Shown piece after piece: positions 1 to 8,624 of a stretch of 64,000 bases of DNA (position 1 is the stretch's first letter; every line of letters starts with the position of its first letter). Source of the stretch: Pseudomonas mohnii (GTDB taxonomy: Bacteria > Pseudomonadota > Gammaproteobacteria > Pseudomonadales > Pseudomonadaceae); assembly GCF_900105115.1 (NCBI RefSeq), contig NZ_FNRV01000001.1:2527501-2591500 (forward strand), read 5' to 3'. Position numbers and translations under genes: made by a program. The notes beneath the pieces were generated by a model, which had not been told where the DNA came from, did no database searches, and saw only the letters and a program-made list of their open reading frames with translations.

Positions 1-1037
1 AACAGGTCCAGTGCTGCGAGGCCCGCGGCGCACGCCACCGGGTGTGCGGAATAGGTATAGCCGTGCGGGAATTCCACCGCGTATTCAGGGGTCGGCTGAT
101 TCATGAACGTCTGGTAGATCTCGGAACTGGCAATCACCGCGCCCATCGGGATCGCACCGTTGGTGACTTGCTTGGCAATGCACATCAGATCCGGGGTCAC
201 GCCAAAGGTGTCGGCACCAAACATGTTGCCGGTACGGCCGAAACCGGTGATCACTTCGTCGAACACCAACAGGATGCTGTGCTGATCGCAGATCTCGCGC
301 AGACGCTTGAGGTAACCCTGTGGCGGAACCAGCACGCCAGCGGAGCCGGCCATTGGCTCGACGAATACCGCTGCGATGTTCGACGCGTCATGCAGTTCGA
401 TCAGCTTCAGCAGTTCGTCTGCCAAGGCGATACCACCCTGCTCCGGCATGCCACGGGAGAACGCATTGCTCGCCAGCAACGTGTGCGGCAAGTGATCGAC
501 GTCCATCATCGCCTGGCCGAACATTTTGCGGTTGCCGTTCACACCGCCGAGGCTGGTGCCGGCGATGTTCACGCCGTGATAGCCGCGGGCACGGCCAATC
601 ATCTTGGTCTTGGTCGACTGGCCCTTCAGGCGCCAGTAGGCACGGACCATCTTCACGGCGGTATCGGCGCACTCGGAACCCGAGTCGGTGAAGAACACGT
701 GGTTCAGGTTACCCGGCGTCAGATCCGTGATTTTTTCTGCCAGCTGGAACGACAGCGGATGGCCGTACTGGAAGCCCGGCGAGTAATCGAGGGTACCCAG
801 TTGCTTGGCGACTGCTTCCTGGATTTCCTTGCGGGTGTGCCCGGCGCCGCAGGTCCACAGACCGGACAGCGAGTCATAAACCTTGCGGCCCTTATCGTCG
901 ATCAGCCAGCTGCCTTCCGCGCCGACAATCAAACGCGGATCGCGCTGGAAGCTACGGTTGGCGGTGTATGGCATCCAGTGAGCATCGAGCTTGAGCTGGC
1001 TGGCCAGAGAAGTCGGGGCGTTTTCGGGCAAGTTCAT
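1..1037 (-). CDS. bauA: Beta-alanine--pyruvate aminotransferase, C-terminus beyond window
   Basis: PLP-dependent class III aminotransferase that moves the amino group of beta-alanine (or similar omega-amino acids) to pyruvate. The reverse strand reads MNLPENAPTSLASQLKLDAH from 1037 and stays open to the window edge, about 345 residues of an expected ~450. Visible class III features are DSLSGLWTCGAGH near the start, GSEC and ARGYHGVNIAGTSLGG for the cofactor-phosphate region, and LLVFDEVITGFGRTG, whose Asp contacts the pyridine nitrogen. The PLP-lysine region is probably the CIAKQVTNGAIPMGAV segment. The start is supported by GCGAGG eight bases upstream. It is divergent from a LysR gene across 139 bp, the bauA/bauR arrangement of P. 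aeruginosa, where the regulator responds to beta-alanine. Family is certain; substrate is inferred from that synteny. Confidence 0.9.
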   Translation of the reverse strand, partial: MNLPENAPTSLASQLKLDAHWMPYTANRSFQRDPRLIVGAEGSWLIDDKGRKVYDSLSGLWTCGAGHTRKEIQEAVAKQLGTLDYSPGFQYGHPLSFQLAEKITDLTPGNLNHVFFTDSGSECADTAVKMVRAYWRLKGQSTKTKMIGRARGYHGVNIAGTSLGGVNGNRKMFGQAMMDVDHLPHTLLASNAFSRGMPEQGGIALADELLKLIELHDASNIAAVFVEPMAGSAGVLVPPQGYLKRLREICDQHSILLVFDEVITGFGRTGNMFGADTFGVTPDLMCIAKQVTNGAIPMGAVIASSEIYQTFMNQPTPEYAVEFPHGYTYSAHPVACAAGLAALDL

Positions 1038-1176
1038 GAGCGAAACCTCGCAAGGCAATAAGCGGCGTAGGGATTGAAAACCGTTGTTGCAGCTAAGTTG
1101 CCACGGCGATAAAGTCGGTGAAATGCAACTTTTGTAACCTTCAGTCTGCCATTCACTAAACATTCGAGTAGCCCGC
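1038..1176. promoter_or_regulatory. Divergent bauA/bauR promoter region
   Basis: A 139-bp space between the divergent aminotransferase and LysR genes. It should hold both promoters and the LysR-binding site. A T-N11-A-like dyad could lie around 1085-1135, but I cannot fix it with confidence. Confidence 0.45.
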
Positions 1177-2097
1177 ATGAGCATTCGCCGTCCCGATCCA
1201 CTGGCTCAAGTCAGCGACTTCGATATCCGCCTGTTGCGGATTTTTCGCAGTGTGGTCGAATGTGGCGGCTTTTCCGCGGCTGAAAGCGTGCTCGGCATCG
1301 GTCGTTCGGCCATTAGCCAGCAGATGAGCGACCTGGAACAGCGCCTCGGCCTGCGCCTGTGCCAACGCGGTCGCGCCGGCTTTTCCCTGACGGAGGAAGG
1401 GCGCGAGGTTTACCAATCGGCATTGCAGCTATTGAGTGCACTGGAAAGTTTCCGCACCGAGGTCAACGGCCTGCACCAGCACTTGCGCGGTGAATTGACC
1501 ATCGGGTTGACCGACAACCTGGTCACCCTGCCCCACATGCGTATCACCCATGCGCTCGCGCAATTGAAAGAGCGCGGCCCGGACGTGCAAATCCAGATCC
1601 GCATGATCGCGCCCAACGAGGTGGAACAAGGTGTACTCGACGGTCGCCTGCACGTCGGCGTGGTGCCACAGGCGAGCGCACTGTCGGGACTGGAATATCA
1701 ACCGCTCTACAGCGAACGTTCGTTGCTGTACTGCGCGGTTGGCCATCCGCTGTTCTATGTCGATGACAAACAATTGGATGATGAACGCCTGAACAGTCAG
1801 GACGCCATTGCGCCGACCTTTCGTTTGCCCGCGGAAATCCAGGCCCATTATCAGGCGCTCAACTGCACCGCCAGTGCCTCCGACCGCGAAGGCATGGCGT
1901 TCCTGATCCTGACCGGGCGCTACATCGGTTACTTGCCGGACCACTACGCCAGCCTTTGGGTGCAACAAGGCCGGTTACGCGCCCTGAAACCCAACGCGCG
2001 CTTTTATGACCTGAGCCTCGCCTCGGTCACGCGCAAGGGCCGTCGCCCTCATCTGGTGCTGGAAAGCTTCCTCGAAAGCCTGGCCGCCACGCGCTGA
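1177..2097 (+). CDS. bauR: LysR-family regulator, BauR-like
   Basis: A 306-residue LysR-type transcriptional regulator, close to the usual family length of about 300. The N-terminal winged helix-turn-helix (residues ~15-75) includes FDIRLLRIFRSVVECGGF and GIGRSAISQQMSDLEQRLG. The rest is the periplasmic-binding-protein-like effector domain (residues ~95-300). It is divergent from the beta-alanine aminotransferase, so it most likely activates that operon in response to beta-alanine or a related amine, as BauR does in P. aeruginosa. The ribosome site before the ATG is weak. Family assignment is firm; the BauR identity rests on gene order. Confidence 0.85.
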   Translation: MSIRRPDPLAQVSDFDIRLLRIFRSVVECGGFSAAESVLGIGRSAISQQMSDLEQRLGLRLCQRGRAGFSLTEEGREVYQSALQLLSALESFRTEVNGLHQHLRGELTIGLTDNLVTLPHMRITHALAQLKERGPDVQIQIRMIAPNEVEQGVLDGRLHVGVVPQASALSGLEYQPLYSERSLLYCAVGHPLFYVDDKQLDDERLNSQDAIAPTFRLPAEIQAHYQALNCTASASDREGMAFLILTGRYIGYLPDHYASLWVQQGRLRALKPNARFYDLSLASVTRKGRRPHLVLESFLESLAATR

Positions 2098-2189
2098 ACA
2101 AACGCAAATCCTGCGACGGGACTTGTCTGAAGCCCATGGGTGCGCTATCAACGCACTGGATGCACCCACCCACTTGTCCGGAAGTGCCT

Positions 2190-2840
2190 ATGACCTTTGA
2201 AGTCCCAGCCCACGGTGGAAAACCCGCCAGCCGCATTCGTCAGAAGAACGAAGAGACCATCATCAAAGCCGCCGAAGACGAGTTCGCCCGTCACGGGTTC
2301 AAAGGCACCAGCATGAACACCATCGCCCTGAATGCCGGGTTGCCAAAGGCGAACCTGCATTATTACTTCACCAACAAACTCGGTTTGTACGTGGCGGTGC
2401 TGAGTAACATCCTGCAATTGTGGGACAGCACCTTCAACACCTTGACCGCCGAGGACGATCCGGCTGAAGCCCTGACCCGCTACATCCGCGCCAAAATGGA
2501 ATTCTCCCGGCGTCAACCGCAGGCGTCACGCATCTTCGCCATGGAAGTCATCAGCGGTGGCGAATGCCTGACCGAGTATTTCAACCAGGACTATCGCAGC
2601 TGGTTCCAGGGTCGGGCCGCCGTGTTTCAAGCGTGGATCGATGCTGGCAAAATGGACCCGGTCGATCCGGTGCACCTGATCTTCCTGCTGTGGGGCAGCA
2701 CCCAGCATTACGCCGACTTCGCCACCCAGATTTGCCGTGTCAGCGGGCGCAGCAAGTTGACCAGGCAGGACATGGAAGACGCCGGCAACAACCTGATCCG
2801 TATCATCCTCAAGGGCTGTGGCCTGACTCCGACTATTTAA
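2190..2840 (+). CDS. TetR-family regulator, RutR-like
   Basis: About 216 residues. The N-terminal TetR helix-turn-helix is clear: IIKAAEDEFARHGFKGTSMN, then IALNAGLPKANLHYYFTNK. The C-terminal ligand domain ends with helices typical of the YcdC/RutR group, whose E. coli member binds uracil and controls pyrimidine and purine use. I place the start at 2190 because GGAAG lies five bases upstream; an upstream in-frame ATG at 2136 lacks a comparable site. It precedes yigZ by 7 bp, so the two are probably co-transcribed. Proximity to a nucleobase transport and deamination cluster makes a purine or pyrimidine ligand plausible, which is inference. Confidence 0.8.
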   Translation: MTFEVPAHGGKPASRIRQKNEETIIKAAEDEFARHGFKGTSMNTIALNAGLPKANLHYYFTNKLGLYVAVLSNILQLWDSTFNTLTAEDDPAEALTRYIRAKMEFSRRQPQASRIFAMEVISGGECLTEYFNQDYRSWFQGRAAVFQAWIDAGKMDPVDPVHLIFLLWGSTQHYADFATQICRVSGRSKLTRQDMEDAGNNLIRIILKGCGLTPTI

Positions 2841-2847
2841 GACACCT

Positions 2848-3429
2848 ATGCCTTTTACCCTCAGTGGTTTTTGCGAATACCGCGAAGAAATTCGCAAAAG
2901 CCGCTTCATTACCTTCGCCGCGCCGATCACCAGCCCCGCTGAAGCCCAGGCATTCATCGCACAACACAGCGACTTGAATGCCACGCACAACTGTTGGGCA
3001 TGGAAAATCGGCGATCAATACCGCAGCACCGACGACGGCGAACCGGGCGGCACGGCTGGCCGACCGATTCTGGCCGCGATCGATGCTCAGGATTGCGACC
3101 AGGTCGTGGTACTGGTGATTCGTTGGTATGGCGGCATTCAACTCGGTACCGGCGGACTCGCCCGGGCGTACGGCGGCGGTGCGAACAAATGCCTGCAGCC
3201 AGCACCGAAGATCGAATTGATCACTCGGGTGCCATTGAGCTGTGCCTGTGGGTTTAGTGAGTTGGCCCTGGTGAAGCTGCGGGTGGCCGAACTCGGTGGT
3301 CTGGTGGTGGACGAAAACTTCACGGCCAATGGTGTGGAACTGCAGTTGGCGGTCGGTGCAAGTCAGATTGATACCCTGCAATCCCAGCTCGCCGACTTGA
3401 GTCGGGGACGCATTTTGTTGGAGCGTTGA
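2848..3429 (+). CDS. yigZ: YigZ/IMPACT family protein
   Basis: A 193-residue member of the UPF0029/IMPACT family, normal length. The N-terminal domain (residues ~15-120) carries the conserved FITFAAPI, HNCWAWKIG, STDDGEPGGTAGRPIL and VIRWYGGIQLGTGGLARAY blocks; the C-terminal domain (~135-193) has the ferredoxin-like fold expected of DUF1949. Eukaryotic IMPACT inhibits the eIF2-kinase activator Gcn1; bacterial YigZ has been linked to translation factors, but its role is unsettled. It follows the TetR gene by 7 bp and has no good ribosome site of its own, so translation may be coupled. Confidence 0.9.
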   Translation: MPFTLSGFCEYREEIRKSRFITFAAPITSPAEAQAFIAQHSDLNATHNCWAWKIGDQYRSTDDGEPGGTAGRPILAAIDAQDCDQVVVLVIRWYGGIQLGTGGLARAYGGGANKCLQPAPKIELITRVPLSCACGFSELALVKLRVAELGGLVVDENFTANGVELQLAVGASQIDTLQSQLADLSRGRILLER

Positions 3430-3962
3430 GGCCTGCATTTTTTTGGGGCGCGCCGATTTTTCACTTATTCCATACTTGCCCACATCAGCTGTGCACCCGA
3501 CTGTGGATAACCTGAGCACATACTGCTGTAACCCTTCTGTCATGCGGCTTTCAGGGCTTTGCTCACTTTTCGTCCAATTCGACATTGAAAACGCCAAATC
3601 CACGTAAAAACAATTAGTTAGAGCGGTTTATCACCTTTAGAAGATAGCCGTCGCGCGCTTATGCCCTCCCTTTGAGCTTGCGCACAAATACTGTGGAGCA
3701 ATCTGTGGATAACCCGTTCATGGCCGCTGCCGCACCATGCCGGACATGGCTTACGCTCAACTGCTCATTTTTTGATCAAAGGCTGCCGAGCGAAAGCGGA
3801 GCCCGATCAAAGGCTTTGCCCTCAAGTGGTGCCGAATTCGGGAGGACTCCCAGCGGAGCCGCCTGCGCAACGCCTTGACGCATGGCGGTTTGACAATTTC
3901 CTGACCCAATGGCCAGAAAATTGCTTTATCCACAGGCACACGTCCATAGCACTGAGCCTGTC
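3430..3962. promoter_or_regulatory. Intergenic region with three perfect DnaA-box nonamers
   Basis: A 533-bp gap without a credible gene. It holds the exact nonamer TTATCCACA three times: reversed at 3502-3510 and 3704-3712, forward at 3926-3934. It also contains a short direct repeat GATCAAAGGCT (about 3774 and 3807). The region should include the promoter of the downstream ABC transporter. Whether DnaA binds here is unknown. Confidence 0.5.
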
Positions 3963-5528
3963 ATGCCCAATCCCGTGCCACTCCCCCTTCAAGCGCCACG
4001 CTTGCAACTGCGCAGCATCAGCAAGCGCTACCCAGGCTGCCTGGCCAACGATGACATCGACCTGAGCATCGCCCCGGGCGAAATCCATGCCCTGCTCGGT
4101 GAAAACGGTGCGGGCAAAAGTACGCTCATGAAGATCATCTACGGCGTCGTCCACGCTGACGCGGGGGAGCTGATCTGGCAGGGACAACGCGTGACCATGC
4201 GCAACCCGGCTCAGGCGCGCAACCTCGGAATCGGCATGGTGTTCCAGCATTTCTCGTTGTTCGAAACCCTGAGCGTGGCGCAGAACATCGCGTTGGCCAT
4301 GGGCGCAGCGGCGGGCACGCCGAAACAACTTGAACCGAAGATCCGTGAAGTCTCACAGCGTTATGGCATGGCGCTGGAACCGGAACGACTTGTCCACAGC
4401 CTCTCCATCGGCGAACGGCAACGGGTGGAAATCATTCGCTGCCTGATGCAGGACATCCGCCTGCTGATCCTCGACGAACCGACTTCGGTGCTGACCCCGC
4501 AGGAGGCCGACGATTTGTTCATCACCCTGCGCAGGCTCGCCGCCGAGGGCTGCAGCATTCTGTTTATCAGCCACAAGCTCGGCGAAGTCCGCGCCCTGTG
4601 CCACAGCGCAACAGTACTGCGAGGCGGCCGGGTGGCTGGGCAATGCGTGCCTGCCGAATGTTCAGACTCGCAATTGGCGCGACTGATGGTGGGCGAGGCC
4701 GCAGAACTGATCACCGATTATCCAAAGGTGCGCGGCGCTCAGGCCTTCTTGAAGGTCAAAGACTTGTCCTGGCATAACCCCGACCCGTTTGGCTGTTCAC
4801 TGAAAAACATCAACCTTGAGGTGCGCAGCGGCGAAATCTTCGGCATCGCCGGGGTGGCCGGCAATGGCCAGGACGAATTGCTGGCCTTGCTCAGCGGTGA
4901 AGAACGGCTGACCCGCGACGAGGGCACAACGATCTGCTTTGGCAGCGAAGCGGTGGCCCATTTGCGCCCCGACGCGCGTCGCCTGCGCGGCCAGGCGTTC
5001 GTCCCCGCCGAACGCCTGGGCCACGGCGCCGTGCCGGAACTGAGCCTGGCGGATAACGCCCTGCTCACGGCATTTCAACAAGGGCTGGTCAGTCACGGCC
5101 TGGTGCAGCGCGGCAAAGTCGAAGCGCTGGCCGAAGAGATCATCCGTCGCTTCGGGGTCAAGACACCGGACAGCCAAACCCCGGCCCGCAGCCTGTCGGG
5201 CGGTAACCTGCAGAAGTTCATCCTCGGCCGGGAGATCCTCCAGCAACCGAAGCTGCTGGTGGCCGCCCACCCGACCTGGGGCGTGGATGTCGGCGCCGCC
5301 GCCACCATTCACCGGGCGCTGATTGCCTTGCGCGATGCCGGCGCGGCGATCCTGGTGATCTCCGAAGACCTCGACGAGTTGTTCCAGATCAGCGACCGCC
5401 TCGCCGCCTTGTGCGGCGGACGATTGTCGCCACTGCGCGCCACGGTCGACACCCGCCTGATCGATGTCGGCGGCTGGATGGCCGGCCGCTTCGACGCCCC
5501 TCAATCACCTGTATCCGCAACGCTTTAA
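3963..5528 (+). CDS. Nucleoside/simple-sugar ABC importer, fused ATPase
   Basis: About 521 residues with two ABC domains in tandem, the layout of ribose- and nucleoside-type importers (RbsA, NupA/YufO). Domain 1 has Walker A GENGAGKST, signature LSIGERQRVE and Walker B LLILDEPTSVL. Domain 2 has a degenerate Walker A (GVAGNGQDE), signature LSGGNLQK and a degenerate Walker B (LLVAAHPTWGVD), as usual for this group. The start at 3963 is chosen because alignment-like sequence begins there; an in-frame ATG lies at 3909. Two permeases follow at once, and a BmpA-type binding protein sits beyond the island at 39695. Purine enzymes around the set suggest it imports purine nucleosides or bases. Confidence 0.88.
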   Translation: MPNPVPLPLQAPRLQLRSISKRYPGCLANDDIDLSIAPGEIHALLGENGAGKSTLMKIIYGVVHADAGELIWQGQRVTMRNPAQARNLGIGMVFQHFSLFETLSVAQNIALAMGAAAGTPKQLEPKIREVSQRYGMALEPERLVHSLSIGERQRVEIIRCLMQDIRLLILDEPTSVLTPQEADDLFITLRRLAAEGCSILFISHKLGEVRALCHSATVLRGGRVAGQCVPAECSDSQLARLMVGEAAELITDYPKVRGAQAFLKVKDLSWHNPDPFGCSLKNINLEVRSGEIFGIAGVAGNGQDELLALLSGEERLTRDEGTTICFGSEAVAHLRPDARRLRGQAFVPAERLGHGAVPELSLADNALLTAFQQGLVSHGLVQRGKVEALAEEIIRRFGVKTPDSQTPARSLSGGNLQKFILGREILQQPKLLVAAHPTWGVDVGAAATIHRALIALRDAGAAILVISEDLDELFQISDRLAALCGGRLSPLRATVDTRLIDVGGWMAGRFDAPQSPVSATL

Positions 5529-5539
5529 CGGAGTGTCAC

Positions 5540-6646
5540 ATGCTGCTTTCTCTTGAACCCCGTGGCCAGCAATCGCGCCTGATGTTGTGGTGTTCGCCGA
5601 TGCTCGCGGCGGTCCTGACGCTGAGCTGTGGCTCGCTGCTGTTCATCGCACTGGGGCATGACCCGCTGCTGACGCTGCACACCTTGCTGATCGCACCGGT
5701 CAGCGACTGGTATGGCGTATCCGAATTGCTGGTCAAGGCCTTGCCCATTCTGCTCTGCGCACTGGGCCTGGCGGTGGCCTATCAGGCGCGGATCTGGAAC
5801 ATCGGCGCCGAAGGTCAACTGTTGCTCGGTGCACTGGCCGGCAGTGCGCTGGCGGTAAACATCATCGATATGCAAAGCCGTTGGGCGCTGGTACTGATCC
5901 TGCTCACCGGCACCTTCGCTGGCGCGGCATGGGCCGGTCTGACCGCATGGTTGCGCACGCGCTTCAATGCCAATGAAATCCTCACCAGCATCATGCTCAA
6001 TTACATCGCCCTGAACCTCTTGCTGTATTGCGTTCATGGCCCGCTGAAAGACCCGGAAGGCTTCAACTTTCCGCAGTCGGCGATGTTCGGCGATGCCAGT
6101 CGCTTGCCGTTGCTGACAGAGGATGGTCGAGTGCATGCCGGGGTGTATTTCGCCCTGCTCGCGCTGGTGGCGGTGTGGGTGTTGTTGCAGAAAAGCTTTG
6201 TCGGTTTCCAGATCAAAGTACTTGGGCTGGACAAGCGCGCGGCCGGTTTCGTCGGCTTTCGCGAAAAGCGCCTGATCTGGCTCGCGCTGTTGATCAGCGG
6301 GGGGCTGGCGGGGCTGGCCGGCGTCTGCGAAGTCACCGGCCCGATCGGTCAATTGGTGCCACAAGTGTCGCCCGGCTACGGCTACGCGGCGATCACCGTG
6401 GCCTTTCTCGGTCGTTTGAATCCTGTCGGTATTCTGTTTTCCAGCCTGTTGATGGCGCTGCTGTACATCGGTGGCGAGAGCGCGCAAATGAGCCTGAACC
6501 TGCCCCAGGCGATCACGCAATTGTTCCAGGGGATGATGCTGTTTTTCCTGCTGGCCAGTGATGTGCTGATTCTCTATCGCCCGCGTTTGAACCTGCGCTG
6601 GACCCGCCGCGCCCCCACCACCGCCGTACACGCAGGAGCGCTGTGA
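5540..6646 (+). CDS. ABC importer permease 1
   Basis: A 368-residue inner-membrane permease of the branched-chain/ribose class (YufP/NupB-like) with about ten hydrophobic segments. Recognisable blocks are WNIGAEGQLLLGALAGSALA near residue 85 and FNANEILTSIMLNYIALNLL around 150, both typical of nucleoside permeases. ACGGAG lies seven bases before the ATG, 11 bp after the ATPase stop. Its TGA overlaps the next ATG by one base (TGATG). It forms the heterodimeric channel with the following permease. Confidence 0.88.
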   Translation: MLLSLEPRGQQSRLMLWCSPMLAAVLTLSCGSLLFIALGHDPLLTLHTLLIAPVSDWYGVSELLVKALPILLCALGLAVAYQARIWNIGAEGQLLLGALAGSALAVNIIDMQSRWALVLILLTGTFAGAAWAGLTAWLRTRFNANEILTSIMLNYIALNLLLYCVHGPLKDPEGFNFPQSAMFGDASRLPLLTEDGRVHAGVYFALLALVAVWVLLQKSFVGFQIKVLGLDKRAAGFVGFREKRLIWLALLISGGLAGLAGVCEVTGPIGQLVPQVSPGYGYAAITVAFLGRLNPVGILFSSLLMALLYIGGESAQMSLNLPQAITQLFQGMMLFFLLASDVLILYRPRLNLRWTRRAPTTAVHAGAL

Positions 6647-7572
6647 TGGATATCGATCTGCTGAGCAATATTTTCTACGCCATGGTGCGCTGCGGCACAC
6701 CCTTGCTGCTGGTGGCGCTGGGTGAACTGATCTGCGAGAAAAGCGGCGTACTCAATCTGGGCCAGGAAGGCATGATGCTGTTTGGCGCGGTGATCGGTTT
6801 CATCGTCGCATTCAGTACCGGCCACTTGTGGCTGGGGGTGTTGCTGGCGATGCTGGCCGGGATGCTGTTGTCCTCGCTGTTTGCACTGGTGGCGCTGGTG
6901 TTCAATGCCAATCAGGTGGCCACCGGCCTGGCGCTGACGATTTTTGGCGTGGGCCTGTCGACCTTCGTCGGCGCGGCATGGGTCGGTAAACCACTGGCGG
7001 GTTTCGAACCCTTGGCGATCCCTTACTTGAGTGAAATTCCGCTGATCGGACGCATGCTGTTTGCCCAGGATCTGCTGGTGTATCTGTCGTTCGCCCTGTT
7101 TGCGCTGGTGGCCTGGGTGATTCTGAAAAGCCGCGTCGGGCTGATTATCCAGGCAGTCGGGGAAAACCCGGATGCGGCCAGTGCCATGGGCTTGCCAGTG
7201 CTGGGCGTGCGCGCATTGGCGGTGTTGTTTGGCGGTGCGATGGCGGGGTTGGCCGGGGCGTATCTGTCCCTGGCGTACACGCCCATGTGGGCGGAAAACA
7301 TGAGCGCCGGACGCGGCTGGATTGCCCTGGCACTGGTGGTGTTTGCCAGTTGGCGGGTGTGGCGACTGCTGCTCGGCGCCTACCTGTTCGGGCTCGCCAG
7401 CATTCTGCATCTGGTGGCGCAGGGATTGGGGCTGGCGATTCCATCGAGCCTGCTGGCGATGCTGCCGTACGTGGCGACCATTGTGGTGCTGGTGCTGTTG
7501 TCCCGGGATGTGGTGCGCACCCGGTTGTATGCGCCGGTGTCGTTGGGGCAGCCGTGGCAGGCTGGGCGTTAG
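6646..7572 (+). CDS. ABC importer permease 2
   Basis: A 308-residue membrane permease, partner of the preceding gene. It opens with MDIDLLSNIFYAMVRCGTPL and carries VLNLGQEGMMLFGAVIGF and NANQVATGLALTIFGVGLS, the paired motifs seen in NupC/YufQ-type nucleoside permeases. I choose the ATG at 6646 over the adjacent GTG at 6643, because it overlaps the upstream stop by one base and so explains tight coupling. It ends the ATPase-permease-permease operon; no binding protein follows here. Confidence 0.88.
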   Translation: MDIDLLSNIFYAMVRCGTPLLLVALGELICEKSGVLNLGQEGMMLFGAVIGFIVAFSTGHLWLGVLLAMLAGMLLSSLFALVALVFNANQVATGLALTIFGVGLSTFVGAAWVGKPLAGFEPLAIPYLSEIPLIGRMLFAQDLLVYLSFALFALVAWVILKSRVGLIIQAVGENPDAASAMGLPVLGVRALAVLFGGAMAGLAGAYLSLAYTPMWAENMSAGRGWIALALVVFASWRVWRLLLGAYLFGLASILHLVAQGLGLAIPSSLLAMLPYVATIVVLVLLSRDVVRTRLYAPVSLGQPWQAGR

Positions 7573-7682
7573 TCTGAACAACAGACAACAACGGACTCGA
7601 CGCCTGGCATCCAGCGATGCAGCATAGGCTCAACCCGCGTGCCCATCGAGTCCGCGACGCTCAACTTTCAAGGAAGCCCATC

Positions 7683-8372
7683 ATGTCCACGGCAAAAACC
7701 GCACTCATCATCGGCGCCTCCCGGGGCTTGGGCCTCGGGCTGGTGAAAACCCTGCTGGCCGACGGCTGGCAAGTCACCGCCACCGTGCGTAACCCGCAGA
7801 ACGCCAATGCCTTGCAGGCCTTGGGCAAGGTGCGGATCGAGAAGCTCGACATGGACGACCAGCAAGCGGTGATCGCATTGAGCCAACAGCTCAAAGGCGA
7901 AGTGTTCGACCTGCTGTTCGTCAATGCCGGGGTCAAGGGCCCTGACGTGCAGACGCCGAACGGCGGTGCGACGCTGGCCGACGTCGGTCAGCTGTTTTTC
8001 ACCAACGCCGTCGCGCCGATCAACCTGGCTCAGCGTTTCATCGGGCAGATCCGGCCGGATACCGGCGTGCTGGCGTTCATGAGTTCGGTGCTCGGCAGCG
8101 TGACCATGCCGGATGCGCCGGAACTGGCGCTGTACAAGGCCAGCAAAGCGGCGCTGAACTCCATGACCAACAGCTTCGTCACCCAGTTGGGCGAGCAGAA
8201 GCTGACTGTGTTGTCGCTGCATCCGGGCTGGGTGAAGACCGACATGGGCGGTGAAGGTGCCGACATCGACGTTGAAACCAGCACCCGCGGCCTGGTGGAT
8301 CAGGTGAATGCGTATGTCGGCAAGGGCGGGCATCATTTTGTGAATTACCGGGGCGAAACCATTCCCTGGTAA
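7683..8372 (+). CDS. Short-chain dehydrogenase/reductase
   Basis: A 229-residue classical SDR. The Rossmann nucleotide motif is GASRGLGLGL near the N-terminus; NAG appears at the fourth strand (FVNAGVKGPD); the catalytic Ser lies in FMSSVLGS and the Tyr/Lys pair in LYKASKAALN. The ATG at 7683 follows AAGGAAG by six bases, so the longer upstream reading from 7617 is unlikely. It resembles the CsgA/sniffer-like group of small SDRs. The substrate cannot be told. It lies between the transporter and the deaminase but is spaced 110 bp from the permease, so it may have its own promoter. Confidence 0.85.
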   Translation: MSTAKTALIIGASRGLGLGLVKTLLADGWQVTATVRNPQNANALQALGKVRIEKLDMDDQQAVIALSQQLKGEVFDLLFVNAGVKGPDVQTPNGGATLADVGQLFFTNAVAPINLAQRFIGQIRPDTGVLAFMSSVLGSVTMPDAPELALYKASKAALNSMTNSFVTQLGEQKLTVLSLHPGWVKTDMGGEGADIDVETSTRGLVDQVNAYVGKGGHHFVNYRGETIPW

Positions 8373-8380
8373 CACACAAC

Positions 8381-8478
8381 CCCCTGTGGGAGCGGGCTTG
8401 CCCGCGATGACGGAGTGTCAGTCGATATCGTTGGCACCTGATACACCGCTATCGCGGGCAAGCCCGCTCCCACAGGGG
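8381..8478. repeat. REPIN (paired inverted REP, GCGGGC type)
   Basis: Outer arms CCCCTGTGGGAGCGGGCTTG and its complement face each other around a ~40-bp centre. This is a typical Pseudomonas REP doublet after an SDR gene. It can act as a weak terminator. Confidence 0.9.
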
Positions 8479-8624
8479 CTCCGGTTGCTCTGTCGGACGA
8501 GGCTTGCCGGGAAAGCCGTTTTGATCGAAACTCCGCACCTCGCCTCCCCGGCGACCCTGGATCAGCAGACAGGGCAACACTGAGCTGGCAACCCTGAACC
8601 CCACTTTCAGAGGAGCCGGCCAAC

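Noticed and set aside
42..1061. 339-codon frame on the plus strand
   Set aside because: It lies opposite the clear aminotransferase gene and has no protein features; it is a GC-rich shadow.
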